Shown here: in pieces, positions 16,702 through 25,755 of the stretch
How positions within the stretch are numbered: the stretch's first letter is position 1
Layout of the letters: each line of letters starts with the position of its first letter
Assembly (NCBI RefSeq): GCF_020860125.1
Contig: NZ_JAJBUX010000002.1
Coordinates: 1 to 40,570, forward strand
Source of the DNA: Cloacibacillus sp.
GTDB lineage: Bacteria > Synergistota > Synergistia > Synergistales > Synergistaceae
Length of the DNA stretch: 40,570 nt
Reading direction: 5' to 3'
The notes under the pieces: model-generated
What the model saw: only the letters and a program-made list of their open reading frames with translations
Databases searched by the model: none
What the model was told of the DNA's origin: nothing
Made by a program: the position numbers and the translations under genes

Positions 16702-16898
16702 CTGCAGTCCATGCTTTCGTAGGAAATTTCGCGGTACGGGAAAATGCTGATCCAGTCACAGATGTTCAGCAAAACCAGAACGTATGTTCCGCCGATCAGA
16801 CGTGCCAGGGACGCGGTAAATAAGATGGAAAATACCTGTTTTTCATTATTGAACTTAGTTTGTCCATCAACGGCGCGCACGACCAGCGGCTCCCTCAT
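16698..16898 (-). CDS. Small putative membrane protein of unknown family
   Basis: 66 residues from ATG 16898, which has AAAGGCGG four bases upstream; no known family recognised. After a polar N-terminus (REPLVVRAVDGQTKFNNEK) comes one hydrophobic segment (about residues 30-48) and a polar tail. The stop overlaps the rsmA start (ATGA), typical of coupled genes. Against it: part of its sequence is a repeat copy also found, frameshifted, upstream of rpmF, so it may be only an open frame in an old element. Coding status is uncertain. Confidence 0.4.
   Translation of the reverse strand: MREPLVVRAVDGQTKFNNEKQVFSILFTASLARLIGGTYVLVLLNICDWISIFPYREISYESMDCR
16803..16875 (-). repeat. Copy B of a diverged ~74-bp repeat
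   Basis: Partner of 9026-9099 in reverse orientation (about 84% identity by eye, one gap). This copy keeps an open frame across the whole repeat. It lies in the intergenic region between rsmA and lepA. Confidence 0.65.
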
Positions 16899-16940
16899 GC
16901 CGCCTTTGTATTTTATCATCTATGTTGAGAAAATTATACA

Positions 16941-16970
16941 TTGCCCTGCACCGCCATTATCGGATAAAAT
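16941..16970 (+). promoter_or_regulatory. Probable lepA promoter
   Basis: TTGCCC (16941-16946) and TAAAAT (16965-16970) separated by 18 bases, 34 bases before the lepA start. Matches are imperfect, so moderate confidence. Confidence 0.45.
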
Positions 16971-17003
16971 ACAGTGTGAATTTGAGGGAGTGAATTTACG
17001 CGA

Positions 17004-18815
17004 ATGAAATTGGAAAATATCAGGAACTTCAGCATCATCGCCCACGTCGACCACGGGAAGTCCACGCTTTCGGACCGGCTGCTCGAGGCGACGGGCACGA
17101 TAGAAAAACGCAACATGAAGGCGCAGCTGCTTGACAGGCTCGACATCGAACGCGAACGCGGCATTACGATAAAGTCCGTTCCCGTGCGAATGAACTACAG
17201 GGTGCAGGACGGCGGCGAATATATCATGAACCTTATCGATACTCCGGGACACGTCGACTTCTCCTACGAGGTCTCACGCTCTCTCGCAGCTTGCGAAGGG
17301 GCGATACTGGTGGTCGACGCGGCGCAGGGCGTAGAGGCCCAGACGGTGGCCAACAGCTACCTTGCCACGGACCTTGACCTCGAGCTGGTACCGATACTAA
17401 ACAAGATAGACCTGCCGTCGGCCCACCCCGAACAGGTGAAGCGCGAGCTGGAAGAGATCATCGGCATCAACGCCGACGACGCGATCCCCGTCTCCGCCAA
17501 GACCGGCGAGGGCATCCCCGAGCTGCTGGAGCGGATCGTGCGCGACGTGCCGCCGCCCTCCGGCGAGGCCGGAGCTCCGCTGCAGGCGCTCATCTTCGAC
17601 TCCGTCTATGACAACTATAAGGGCGTCATCTGCTACGTGCGCGTGATGAATGGCACGCTGGAGGCGGGGAAAAACGTCCGCTTCATGGCGACCGGGCGCG
17701 ATTATCAGATCGACGAGGTCGGCGTATTCAAACCAGATATGGTAAAGGTCGAACGGCTCGGCCCCGGAGAGGTCGGCTTCATCTGCGCAAGCATCAAGAC
17801 CATCGACGAGGCGCACGTGGGCGACACGATAACCGACAGCGCGAAGCCCGCCGCCACGCCGCTCGCGGGATACAAAAAGGTCAAGCCCGTCGTATTCTGC
17901 GGCTTCTACCCCGTAGAGCGTGAGGACATCAACCAGCTCCGCGAGGCACTGGAAAAATTACAGATAAACGATTCTGCGATCAGCTTTGAGCCGGAAAACT
18001 CCGCGGCGCTCGGCTTCGGCTTCCGCTGCGGCTTCCTCGGACTGCTGCACATGGAGATCGCGAAGGAACGGCTGAACCGCGAGTTCGGCGTCGACCTTGT
18101 GGCGACCGCGCCTAACGTCGTCTACCAGATCGTACAGACGGACGGCTCGATCATTGAGGCGCACCGCCCCTCCGACTTTCCGGACCCCGTCCGCATCGAG
18201 GAGATACGCGAGCCATATATAAAACTTTCGATCTTCATGCCGGAGCAGTTCGTCGGCGCGGCTATGCAGCTCTGCCAGGACAAGCGCGGCACCTATGTGT
18301 CGATGGATTACATCACGCCGGAGCGCGTGCGACTCACCTACGACATGCCGCTCGCGGAATTCATCCTCGACTTCCACGACCGCCTCAAGTCCTGCACGCG
18401 CGGCTATGCCTCGCTGGATTACGACCATACCGGCTTCCGCGCCGCGAATCTCGTCAAGGTGGACGTGCTGCTCCAGGAGGAGCCGGTCGACGCCTTCTCC
18501 TTCATCTGCCACGCCGATCAGGCCTACCACCGCGGACACGCGGTTGTTGGCAAGCTCAAAGAGCTGATCCCGCGCCAGCTGTTCGAGGTGCCCGTGCAGG
18601 CGGCGGTCGGTAAAAAGGTCATCGTCCGCATGAACATCAAAGCGGTGCGTAAGGACGTCCTCGCGAAATGCTACGGCGGCGACATCACCCGCAAACGCAA
18701 ATTGCTCGAGAAGCAAAAAGAGGGAAAGAAGCGCATGAAGCAGGTGGGACGCGTCTCAATACCGCAGGAGGCCTTCCTCGCCTTCATGGACGTCACCAAG
18801 GCGGAAGACAAATAG
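17004..18815 (+). CDS. lepA: Elongation factor 4 (back-translocating GTPase)
   Basis: 603 residues, normal size. Ribosome-associated GTPase related to EF-G. G1 AHVDHGKST (residues 13-21), the switch-I region with RGITIK, G3 DTPGH, and G4 NKIDLP are intact; the C-terminal domain specific to LepA (ITRKRKLLEKQKEGKKRMK) is present. A GAGGGAG lies about 14 bases before the ATG. hemW follows about 30 bases downstream on the same strand, a very common pair. Confidence 0.97.
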   Translation: MKLENIRNFSIIAHVDHGKSTLSDRLLEATGTIEKRNMKAQLLDRLDIERERGITIKSVPVRMNYRVQDGGEYIMNLIDTPGHVDFSYEVSRSLAACEGAILVVDAAQGVEAQTVANSYLATDLDLELVPILNKIDLPSAHPEQVKRELEEIIGINADDAIPVSAKTGEGIPELLERIVRDVPPPSGEAGAPLQALIFDSVYDNYKGVICYVRVMNGTLEAGKNVRFMATGRDYQIDEVGVFKPDMVKVERLGPGEVGFICASIKTIDEAHVGDTITDSAKPAATPLAGYKKVKPVVFCGFYPVEREDINQLREALEKLQINDSAISFEPENSAALGFGFRCGFLGLLHMEIAKERLNREFGVDLVATAPNVVYQIVQTDGSIIEAHRPSDFPDPVRIEEIREPYIKLSIFMPEQFVGAAMQLCQDKRGTYVSMDYITPERVRLTYDMPLAEFILDFHDRLKSCTRGYASLDYDHTGFRAANLVKVDVLLQEEPVDAFSFICHADQAYHRGHAVVGKLKELIPRQLFEVPVQAAVGKKVIVRMNIKAVRKDVLAKCYGGDITRKRKLLEKQKEGKKRMKQVGRVSIPQEAFLAFMDVTKAEDK

Positions 18816-18844
18816 GGCGGCTCCGTGCCTGTTTTCAGCGAAAG

Positions 18845-19954
18845 ATGCCGCCTTCCTCTCTTTATATACACGTACCCTTCTGCGAGCGCAAGTGCAACTA
18901 CTGCGCCTTTGAGAGCGCCGTGCCGCGGGAGGGTGAGGCAGATCTCTGGCTGGAGATGCTGGAACGCGAATTCGCGATCCGACTCTCGGCGGCGGGACGA
19001 CCGCGGCTTGCGATCTGCTACTTCGGCGGCGGCACCCCGACGGTGCTCAGCGGTCCGCAGTGGCTTTCGCTCACAAAGCTCATCGAGAGATACTTTGACT
19101 TCCTGCCGGAGGCGGAGGTCACCGTGGAGGCGAACCCCAATTCACTAGCGGCGGAACACCTGCTCACTTGGCGCGACTGGCGCGTGACGCGCGTCAGCAT
19201 CGGCGTACAGAGCTTTGACGACGCCGAGCTCTCGCAGATGGGACGGCTCCACAGCGCGCGTCAGGCGTACGGTGCGGTTTCGGCGGCGCTCGCCGCGGGA
19301 TTTTCGGTGAGCGCGGACTTCATCTTCGGGCTGCCGCACCAGGGCTTCGCCAACTGGGGGCGCACACTGCGGGAGGCGGTGCGCTGCGGCCTCAGCCACA
19401 TTTCGCTCTACCAACTGTCGCTGGAAGAGGGCACGCCGTGGGCCTCGCTCGATAAAGACACCCTCGGAGACGGCTACGCCGCCTACCGTTGGGCGCAGTG
19501 GTATCTGCCGCGCAAGGGCTACCGTCAGTATGAGGTCGCCAACTTCGCAAAGCCGGGACGCGAGAGCCGTCATAACATCAATTACTGGCGCGAGGGCGAA
19601 TACCTCGGCGCGGGGCCGGGAGCCGCCGGTTACCTGGCAGGGCTGCGCTACAAGAACTTCGGCAGCCTGCGGCGCTGGGCGGCGGCGCTGGCAAATGGTG
19701 AGCAGCCGGTCGCGGAGAGCGAACGGCTGCCCTTTGAGCGCAGCGCCCGCGAAGCGGCTGTGTTGGCGCTGAGAATGACCCGCGGCCTTGACCGGAGAGA
19801 GTTCGCCGAACGGTACGGGCGGCAGGCTCTTGACTCCCTGAGCGCGTCGCTGCAAAAATTTCCAAGAGATCTCTACGAAGACGACGAGCGGGGAATCCGG
19901 CTGACGAAAAAGGGCATGAGGGTCGCAAACCTAATTTGGGCGGAATTGGTATAA
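18845..19954 (+). CDS. hemW: Radical SAM heme chaperone HemW
   Basis: 369 residues from ATG 18845; the open frame upstream is lepA sequence in another frame. IHVPFCERKCNYCAF (residues 7-21) holds the CxxxCxxC cluster motif plus aromatic residue of the radical-SAM HemW/HemN family, and GGGTPT follows. HemW proteins bind heme and insert it into respiratory enzymes; unlike true HemN they lack coproporphyrinogen oxidase activity. The C-terminal HemN-type domain (residues about 285-369) is present. Position after lepA and normal HemW size favour HemW over HemN. Confidence 0.92.
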   Translation: MPPSSLYIHVPFCERKCNYCAFESAVPREGEADLWLEMLEREFAIRLSAAGRPRLAICYFGGGTPTVLSGPQWLSLTKLIERYFDFLPEAEVTVEANPNSLAAEHLLTWRDWRVTRVSIGVQSFDDAELSQMGRLHSARQAYGAVSAALAAGFSVSADFIFGLPHQGFANWGRTLREAVRCGLSHISLYQLSLEEGTPWASLDKDTLGDGYAAYRWAQWYLPRKGYRQYEVANFAKPGRESRHNINYWREGEYLGAGPGAAGYLAGLRYKNFGSLRRWAAALANGEQPVAESERLPFERSAREAAVLALRMTRGLDRREFAERYGRQALDSLSASLQKFPRDLYEDDERGIRLTKKGMRVANLIWAELV

Positions 19955-20022
19955 CTTTTCCCTGATTTTCATATACAATTATAAGGTCAGTATCAATATA
20001 ATAATAATAGGGAGGACTTCCC

Positions 20023-21456
20023 TTGGACGCGAACATTCAGAAGATAATGAGAAACATCCCCTCCATGGACAAGCTGTTGGCTCTGCCGTGGGTAGCGGCC
20101 TATGAGGAAAAACTCGGCCGCGAGACTGTGAAGCTGCTGCTGACGGAGCTGCTCGCCGCGCAGCGCGCTAAAATATTGAAAGACCCGGACACCGCCTTTG
20201 ACTTTGAATCCATAGAAAACGACGCCCGTCGGCTGCTGGCGAAAAAATCGACCCCCAGCCTGCGCCGCGTCGTCAACGCTACGGGCGTCGTCATCCACAC
20301 GAACCTCGGACGCTCCCTGCTCGCAAAAGAGGCGGTAAAAGAGGTCCTCGACATCGCCGGCTCATATAACACTCTCGAATATTCGCTGGAGGAGGGCGCG
20401 CGCGGCCACCGCAACAACCATGTCGAATGGCTGCTCTGCCGCCTAACCGGCGCCGAGGCTGCGCTTGTCGTCAACAATAACGCGGCGGCGGTGATCCTCG
20501 CTCTTTCGGCGCTCGCGAAGGACAAAGAATCCATCGTCTCGCGCGGCGAGCTCGTGGAGATCGGCGGCTCCTTCCGTATCCCGGACATCATGGCCCTCTC
20601 GGGCACAAAAATGGTCGAGGTCGGCACGACAAACCGTACACACCTTAAAGACTATGAGGAGGCAGTCACCGAAGAGTGCGCGATGCTCCTCAAGATACAT
20701 CCATCCAACTACCGCATCACTGGATTCCATTCCGCGGTGCCGCGTGAGGAACTCGCGGCGCTCGCCCACTCCAGGGGGCTCATCTTCATGGAGAACCTCG
20801 GCAGCGGCATGCTGATCGACACCTCCGCAGCCGGGCTCTCAAGCGAAAACGACCCCACCGTCGCGGATTCGCTCCGCGCCGGCTGCGACATCGTCACCTT
20901 CTCTGGAGATAAACTGCTCGGCGGGCCGCAGATAGGGGCGATCGTCGGCAAGAAAGAACTGATAGAAAAGCTCAAATCCCACCAGCTGCTGCGCGCGCTG
21001 CGCGTCGACAAGATGACGCTCGCCGCCTGCGAGGCGACGCTGCGCCTCTATCTGCGCGGCGACGTCCGCGCCATACCGACGATCGACATGATATTCAAGA
21101 CAAAAGAGGAGCTGCTCGAAGAGGCGAAGAGATTCAGCCGCAGGCTCAAAACATACTTCAAAGGCACGAGGATACAGCGGCTGACGATCGAGGTCGTACC
21201 CGTGAACGATACCGTAGGCGGCGGCACCTTCCCCCAGTCGGTGCTCGCGGGATACGCCGTAGCGCTGCGCCTGCCCGAGATGGGAAGCGCGGGTAAACTC
21301 GCGGAAAAGCTGCGGCGAGGAAGTTTCCCCGTGATCACCGGCGCCGCGGATGACAAAATACTTTTTCATCTGCGTACCATGCGAGACGGCGACGACAGGC
21401 GCATAATCAGCGCCCTTGACGAAATACTGCGCATGCCGGCGGAGCGCATATATTAA
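20023..21456 (+). CDS. selA: L-seryl-tRNA(Sec) selenium transferase
   Basis: 477 residues. Converts Ser-tRNA(Sec) to Sec-tRNA(Sec) with selenophosphate; PLP enzyme. The PLP lysine is Lys297 in FSGDKLLGGPQ; GVVIHTNLGRSLL (88-100) is the family block near the active site. The start is a TTG with GGGAGG seven bases upstream, the only well-placed choice. selB follows after a single base, so both are made from one mRNA. The organism should therefore read some UGA codons as selenocysteine, given selC and selD elsewhere. Confidence 0.96.
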   Translation: MDANIQKIMRNIPSMDKLLALPWVAAYEEKLGRETVKLLLTELLAAQRAKILKDPDTAFDFESIENDARRLLAKKSTPSLRRVVNATGVVIHTNLGRSLLAKEAVKEVLDIAGSYNTLEYSLEEGARGHRNNHVEWLLCRLTGAEAALVVNNNAAAVILALSALAKDKESIVSRGELVEIGGSFRIPDIMALSGTKMVEVGTTNRTHLKDYEEAVTEECAMLLKIHPSNYRITGFHSAVPREELAALAHSRGLIFMENLGSGMLIDTSAAGLSSENDPTVADSLRAGCDIVTFSGDKLLGGPQIGAIVGKKELIEKLKSHQLLRALRVDKMTLAACEATLRLYLRGDVRAIPTIDMIFKTKEELLEEAKRFSRRLKTYFKGTRIQRLTIEVVPVNDTVGGGTFPQSVLAGYAVALRLPEMGSAGKLAEKLRRGSFPVITGAADDKILFHLRTMRDGDDRRIISALDEILRMPAERIY

Positions 21457-21457
21457 A

Positions 21458-23368
21458 ATGGCAAACAACGAATACCCCTTTGTAATCGGCACCGCCGGAC
21501 ACATAGACCATGGAAAGACGACGCTCGTCAAGCGCCTGACGGACGTCGACTGCGACCGTCTCGTCGAGGAAAAGAAACGCGGCATGACGATCGAGCTCGG
21601 ATTCGCCCCCTTTACCCTGCCCTCGGGGCAGACGATAAGCATCGTAGACGTGCCTGGACACGAAAAATTTATTCGCCAGATGGTCGCCGGCGCGGCCGGC
21701 GTCGACGCGGTAATGCTCGTCATCGCCGCGGACGACGGCGTAATGCCTCAGACGCACGAACACCTTGCCATCCTTTCGCTGCTCGGCATCAAAAACGGCC
21801 TGACGGTGATAAACAAGATAGACCTTGTCGACGAAGAGATGCTTGAAATGGCGGTCGACGACGCCAAGTCGCTGCTCGCCGGCACCTTCCTCTCGGACAA
21901 ACCCGTCATTCCCGTCTCGGCCTTAACTGGTAAGGGTATCGATGAACTCAAAAGGGCTTTGCAGCAGATGACGGAAAAGGCCGGCGCCAAGAGCCGCAGG
22001 GGAGCCTTCTTCCTGCCGGTTGACAGGGCCTTTCACATCTCCGGCTTCGGCACCGTCGTCACCGGCACGGCGATCAACGGCGAGATACATGAGGGCGACG
22101 AGGTCGAGGTCATGCCGCGCGGCATCCTCTCGAAGGTGCGCTCCATACAGGTACACGGCGCGCCGGTCTCCACCGCCACGGCAGGCCAGCGCGTCGCGGC
22201 CAACCTCGCGGGCATATCGCTGGACGACGTAAAACGCGGGGACGTCGTGACCGCTAAAGACTGCTTCACCGCCTCTAAATGCCTTGACGTCAACGTCAGG
22301 CTCCTGCCGGGAGCGGAGCCGCTCAAACATTGGCAGCGCCTCCGGCTGCACGTGGGGACTACCGATACCGTGGCCCGCGTCTCGCTTCTCGACCGTGAAC
22401 AGGTGCTGCCGGGAGAGAGCTCCGCGGCGCAGCTGATAACGGAAGACCCCGTGGTCGCCTCGGTTGACAGCTGCTTCATCCTGAGGACCTACAGTCCGCT
22501 GGTGACGGTGGCCGGCGGAAAGATACTGATGCCGGCTGGAGAGCGTCCAAAAAACAGACAGACAAAAGCCGCCCTGCTGGAATACCTCGATAAACTCTCC
22601 GAAGAGCCGCCGCTTAAAGAGCGGCTGCTCGCGCTGATAAATTACAGGGGGATCATAACCGCCGCGGACGCCGCGAGGATGAACGAGGTCAGCCTCGTCG
22701 AACTCATGCGCGCCGTCTCGCCCTTTGAGGCGCGGGCCGAGGTCGGCGTGATCCGCGGCGGCGAGGCCGTCCTGCTCTCAAAAAGAAAGATAGAGGAACT
22801 TGGAGAGACGCTTACGAAAGCCCTCGCCCTATTCCACGGAGAACACCCGGAGAGAAAGGGAATGCCGGCCGAAGAATGCGCCAAGGCTCTCGACTTACAG
22901 GAGACTAAATTCACCCGGGAACTGCTCTCGCTATTTGAAAAACAGGGAATAATAAAATTTGCCGACGACCGGGCTCGGCTCGCCGACTTTGAACCATTTG
23001 ACGAGGAACTCTTCTCCGCCAACGTCGCGGCTCTCAAAAAATACACCCTCCAGCTTGGCTACTCCATGCCGAGCATCGAGGAGGCGCAGGCCGCTTTGGG
23101 ATTCACCGCGGAGGAGATGAAACGCATCATCGCCTACCTCAAAGAAAAAAAAGAGCTGGCGCTGATAACGGGCGCCTTCCTCCTCTTCCCTGAAATTGAG
23201 GCTGATTTCAAAGAAAAGTTAGCTAATATTTCAGGCGACATTACGCTCGCCGCCGTGCGGGACGCCACCGGCAGCAGCAGAAAATACGCTCTGCCGCTGC
23301 TTGAATACTTTGACAGCAAAGGCGTCACCAGGAGGGTTGGAGACAAGCGCATTTTGATAAAGAAATAA
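21458..23368 (+). CDS. selB: Selenocysteine-specific elongation factor
   Basis: 636 residues from ATG 21458, one base after the selA stop. Delivers Sec-tRNA(Sec) to UGA codons marked by a SECIS hairpin. EF-Tu-like G domain: GTAGHIDHGKTTL (10-22), KKRGMTIELGFA, DVPGHEKF, NKIDLVD. Two beta-barrel domains follow, then a C-terminal part of about 240 residues containing the winged helices that bind SECIS RNA. No selC (long-variable-arm tRNA) or selD is visible in the window. Confidence 0.96.
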   Translation: MANNEYPFVIGTAGHIDHGKTTLVKRLTDVDCDRLVEEKKRGMTIELGFAPFTLPSGQTISIVDVPGHEKFIRQMVAGAAGVDAVMLVIAADDGVMPQTHEHLAILSLLGIKNGLTVINKIDLVDEEMLEMAVDDAKSLLAGTFLSDKPVIPVSALTGKGIDELKRALQQMTEKAGAKSRRGAFFLPVDRAFHISGFGTVVTGTAINGEIHEGDEVEVMPRGILSKVRSIQVHGAPVSTATAGQRVAANLAGISLDDVKRGDVVTAKDCFTASKCLDVNVRLLPGAEPLKHWQRLRLHVGTTDTVARVSLLDREQVLPGESSAAQLITEDPVVASVDSCFILRTYSPLVTVAGGKILMPAGERPKNRQTKAALLEYLDKLSEEPPLKERLLALINYRGIITAADAARMNEVSLVELMRAVSPFEARAEVGVIRGGEAVLLSKRKIEELGETLTKALALFHGEHPERKGMPAEECAKALDLQETKFTRELLSLFEKQGIIKFADDRARLADFEPFDEELFSANVAALKKYTLQLGYSMPSIEEAQAALGFTAEEMKRIIAYLKEKKELALITGAFLLFPEIEADFKEKLANISGDITLAAVRDATGSSRKYALPLLEYFDSKGVTRRVGDKRILIKK

Positions 23369-23415
23369 ATGTTTGCATAAAATACGGTAATTGCACCCCT
23401 ATTGCATAGATTGTA

Positions 23416-23444
23416 TTGCAAACTCGTCAATTTTGATGTACAAT
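23416..23444 (+). promoter_or_regulatory. veg promoter
   Basis: TTGCAA (23416-23421) and TACAAT (23439-23444) with the ideal 17-base spacing, 30 bases before the Veg start. Four TTGCA pentamers (23373, 23391, 23402, 23416) cluster on and upstream of the -35. Confidence 0.7.
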
Positions 23445-23473
23445 TATTTAATGACTTGTGGAGGTGTTGTGTA

Positions 23474-23719
23474 ATGGCGTATACTTTAGAATCAATTCGT
23501 GAGATAGTGTCTCTCCACAAAGGGTCCAAAATCTCATACCGCGCGGCCAACGGCAGGCGCAAAATTGAGGAGCGCACAGGGATAATAAAAGAGACATATC
23601 CGAGCCTTTTTACGGTGTTCATAGAATCTCAGCAGAGCACAATCTCATTCAGCTACACGGATCTCCTTACAAGAGAAGTTGAATTGCAGCTGGAACCCAG
23701 TGGAGAAAATCTCTTTTAG
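23474..23719 (+). CDS. veg: Veg family protein
   Basis: 81 residues from ATG 23474, with GGAGGTG ten bases upstream. The sequence from LESIREIVSLHKGSKI through GRRKIEERTGIIKETYPSLFTV to SYTDLLTREVEL matches the Veg family, small beta-rich proteins of low-GC Gram-positives and relatives. In Bacillus it is strongly transcribed and linked to biofilm matrix gene expression; a molecular activity is not established. It lies directly before ispE (usual neighbours in Bacillus: veg-ispE-purR), and that gene order is kept here. Confidence 0.92.
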   Translation: MAYTLESIREIVSLHKGSKISYRAANGRRKIEERTGIIKETYPSLFTVFIESQQSTISFSYTDLLTREVELQLEPSGENLF

Positions 23720-23737
23720 AAGTTCTTTGACTGACTA

Positions 23738-23766
23738 CGCCCCGGCAGACGAGCCGGGGCGTTTTA
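23738..23766 (+). terminator. Terminator after veg
   Basis: CGCCCCGGC and GCCGGGGCG (23738-23746 / 23753-23761) form a perfect 9-bp stem followed by TTTTA. It should uncouple most veg transcription from ispE. Confidence 0.88.
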
Positions 23767-23788
23767 GTATACACGCAGGAGGATAAAA

Positions 23789-24655
23789 GTGCGAAGCATA
23801 ATAGACTCCCCCATCAAAATAAACCTCATATTACGGATACTATCCCGGCGCAGCGACGGATATCATGAAATATACTCCCTATTTTGGCAAAAAAAGGCGA
23901 TAGAGAGGTTGACAATTCAGGTAAATTGCGATGAAATTATGGGAGATTCTCTGGACGTAGAGGGCATGCCGATAATGGGAGAAAATCTTGTAACTAAGGC
24001 TCTCCTGACGGCAAGAAAATATACTGCGGGTATCCCTCCCCTAAAAATAAGGCTCGAGAAATTTTTCCCTGCCGGCAGCGGGATCGGGGCGGGAAGCGGC
24101 AATGCCGCCGCACTGCTGGGGTGGCTTAGGGAAAATTTCGCCCTAAAAATGACGGCGGAACAGATTGGAAAGCTCGGCGCGGATGTCGCCTTCCTCGCGT
24201 CAGGCAGTGAAATCGCCGAAGCGCGCGGCGTGGGAGAGCTGCTGACTCCAGCCGGGGAGGCGCCAAAGCTCGGTTGGATACTGGCCTTTCCCAAATGGGG
24301 GTCAAACACCAAAGAGGCCTACGCGAAGCTTGACGCCATGCGCGATGACGCCGGCGGCTATTATGCGCCGACAGCCGAAGAAATCGCGAAAGAGTCCGCC
24401 GAGTACTTGGAAAAACTGCAAAACAGGCGCTGCAACGGCAGGCTGCCCAACGACTTCTTTCCAGTGCTTGCGGCGGAACACCGGGAGTATGGCATCGCGG
24501 AGGAGATAGCCGCGGCGACGGGAGCCTGCGGCTGGGGCCTATGCGGCAGTGGCAGTGCCTTCTTCGGCCTCTATGACAGCTCCGAAGCGGCCCGCGGCGC
24601 GGAAAAAATATACGACAACGAAAACTGGATCTTAAAAACATTTTATTTGGAGTGA
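23789..24655 (+). CDS. ispE: 4-diphosphocytidyl-2-C-methyl-D-erythritol kinase
   Basis: 288 residues. GHMP kinase of the non-mevalonate (MEP) isoprenoid pathway. N-terminal SPIKINLILRILSRRSDGYHEI is the family signature, PAGSGIGAGSGNAAALL the ATP loop, and LGADVAFLASG holds the catalytic Asp. Start is GTG with GCAGGAGG six bases upstream. purR follows 5 bases later, so the two form an operon. The presence of an Fsr-like exporter elsewhere in the window is the only other hint of fosmidomycin-pathway biology. Confidence 0.95.
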   Translation: MRSIIDSPIKINLILRILSRRSDGYHEIYSLFWQKKAIERLTIQVNCDEIMGDSLDVEGMPIMGENLVTKALLTARKYTAGIPPLKIRLEKFFPAGSGIGAGSGNAAALLGWLRENFALKMTAEQIGKLGADVAFLASGSEIAEARGVGELLTPAGEAPKLGWILAFPKWGSNTKEAYAKLDAMRDDAGGYYAPTAEEIAKESAEYLEKLQNRRCNGRLPNDFFPVLAAEHREYGIAEEIAAATGACGWGLCGSGSAFFGLYDSSEAARGAEKIYDNENWILKTFYLE

Positions 24656-24660
24656 TTATC

Positions 24661-25467
24661 ATGAGGGGTCAAAGAACAGAAAGGCTGGTCAGGTTAGCGG
24701 CGAAATTCATGCTCTGTCCGTCAAAGCTCATCTCCCTGACAGATCTTGCAAGCAAATTTAACGTCTCAAAGACCGTAATTAGCGACGATGTGGAGGTAAT
24801 CAACTCGGCTATGGGAGCGGAGGGCTTCGGACAGATGCAGGTCGACCGCGGACGCAGCGGCGGCGCGCGCTTCGTGCCCATATGCACCCCGGAATACCGC
24901 CAGACGCTGCTCTCAGAAATCGCGGAAAAGCTGACCGATCCGGAGAGAAACCTCCCCGGCGGGCTAATCTACTACAGCGACCTGATATTCAATCCGGAGA
25001 CGGCGCTCTCCCTCGGCTACTGCATGGCCTCGCTCTTCACCGACGCCGAGCCCGACGTCGTCATGACCTCAGAGGTCAAGGGCATCCCCATCGCGATGTT
25101 CGCCGCCTATGCTCTTGGCGTGCCTCTCGCCGTCTGCCGCTTCCGCAACCGCCCCAGCGACGGCGCCGCCGTCGGCGTACACTACCCCACCGCGAGCGGA
25201 GACGTAAAGACAATGTACATCGGCACGCGCCAGATGCGGCGCGGCTGCCGCGTCCTCATCGTCGATGACTTCATGCACGGCGGCAGCACCGCCTCCGGCA
25301 TGCTCCTCATGGCAAAGCAGTTCGACGCCGAGGTCGCCGGCATCGGCGTCTTCATCGCCTACGATGAACCCAAAGAAAAATCCGTGCCTAACTATCACTC
25401 GCTGCTGACCCTGAAACACAACGCTGAGGGACAGAACCGCCTCGTAGTCACCCCCGGCAAAGAATAG
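24661..25467 (+). CDS. purR: PurR-type purine operon repressor
   Basis: 268 residues from ATG 24661, which has GGAG eight bases upstream. The Gram-positive type of PurR: an N-terminal winged helix (SKLISLTDLASKFNVSKTVI, about residues 20-40) joined to a type I phosphoribosyltransferase-fold domain whose PRPP loop is VLIVDDFMHGGSTASG (about 197-212). PRPP relieves repression of purine genes; the repressor does not catalyse. Order veg-ispE-purR is as in Bacillus. Confidence 0.93.
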   Translation: MRGQRTERLVRLAAKFMLCPSKLISLTDLASKFNVSKTVISDDVEVINSAMGAEGFGQMQVDRGRSGGARFVPICTPEYRQTLLSEIAEKLTDPERNLPGGLIYYSDLIFNPETALSLGYCMASLFTDAEPDVVMTSEVKGIPIAMFAAYALGVPLAVCRFRNRPSDGAAVGVHYPTASGDVKTMYIGTRQMRRGCRVLIVDDFMHGGSTASGMLLMAKQFDAEVAGIGVFIAYDEPKEKSVPNYHSLLTLKHNAEGQNRLVVTPGKE

Positions 25468-25498
25468 GAGCGGCGCTGAGCCGTTTATAAAAAAGTGT

Positions 25499-25527
25499 TT
25501 GACGTATCACCAAAAATGTCGTAGAAT
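25499..25527 (+). promoter_or_regulatory. Ferredoxin promoter
   Basis: TTGACG (25499-25504) and TAGAAT (25522-25527) with 17-base spacing, 30 bases before the ferredoxin start. Confidence 0.75.
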
Positions 25528-25556
25528 CTTACCTCGTGGAAGGGAGGTGACCCGCC

Positions 25557-25736
25557 ATGGGTATTAAAGTGAACCTTGATGATTGCATCGGCTGTGGTGT
25601 GTGCTCTGAGCTCTGTCCGCAGAATTTCAAGCTGGACGAAGATGAAGGCAAGTGCATGGTCATCGACCAGGAGGTAAGTTCTCTGGCAAAAGAGGCGGCC
25701 GACAGCTGCCCGGTATCGGCGATAACGATAGACTAG
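25557..25736 (+). CDS. Ferredoxin with one 4Fe-4S cluster
   Basis: 59 residues, MGIKVNLDDCIGCGVCSELC onward. Cys10, Cys13 and Cys16 (CxxCxxC) plus Cys51-Pro in DSCPVSAI bind a single [4Fe-4S] cluster; Cys20-Pro marks the lost second cluster, and Cys33 is extra. Highly acidic, cytoplasmic, an electron carrier for redox enzymes. GGGAGGTG lies seven bases before the ATG, and a good promoter precedes it, so it is a monocistronic gene. It lies just before the tRNA and about 600 bases from the sulfite-reductase-like gene, but no functional link is shown. Confidence 0.92.
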   Translation: MGIKVNLDDCIGCGVCSELCPQNFKLDEDEGKCMVIDQEVSSLAKEAADSCPVSAITID

Positions 25737-25755
25737 CCGCCGTACCCTTACATTG

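Noticed and set aside
23369..23473. selC (long tRNA-Sec) next to selB
   Set aside because: The sequence has no cloverleaf with a long variable arm; it is AT-rich promoter DNA.
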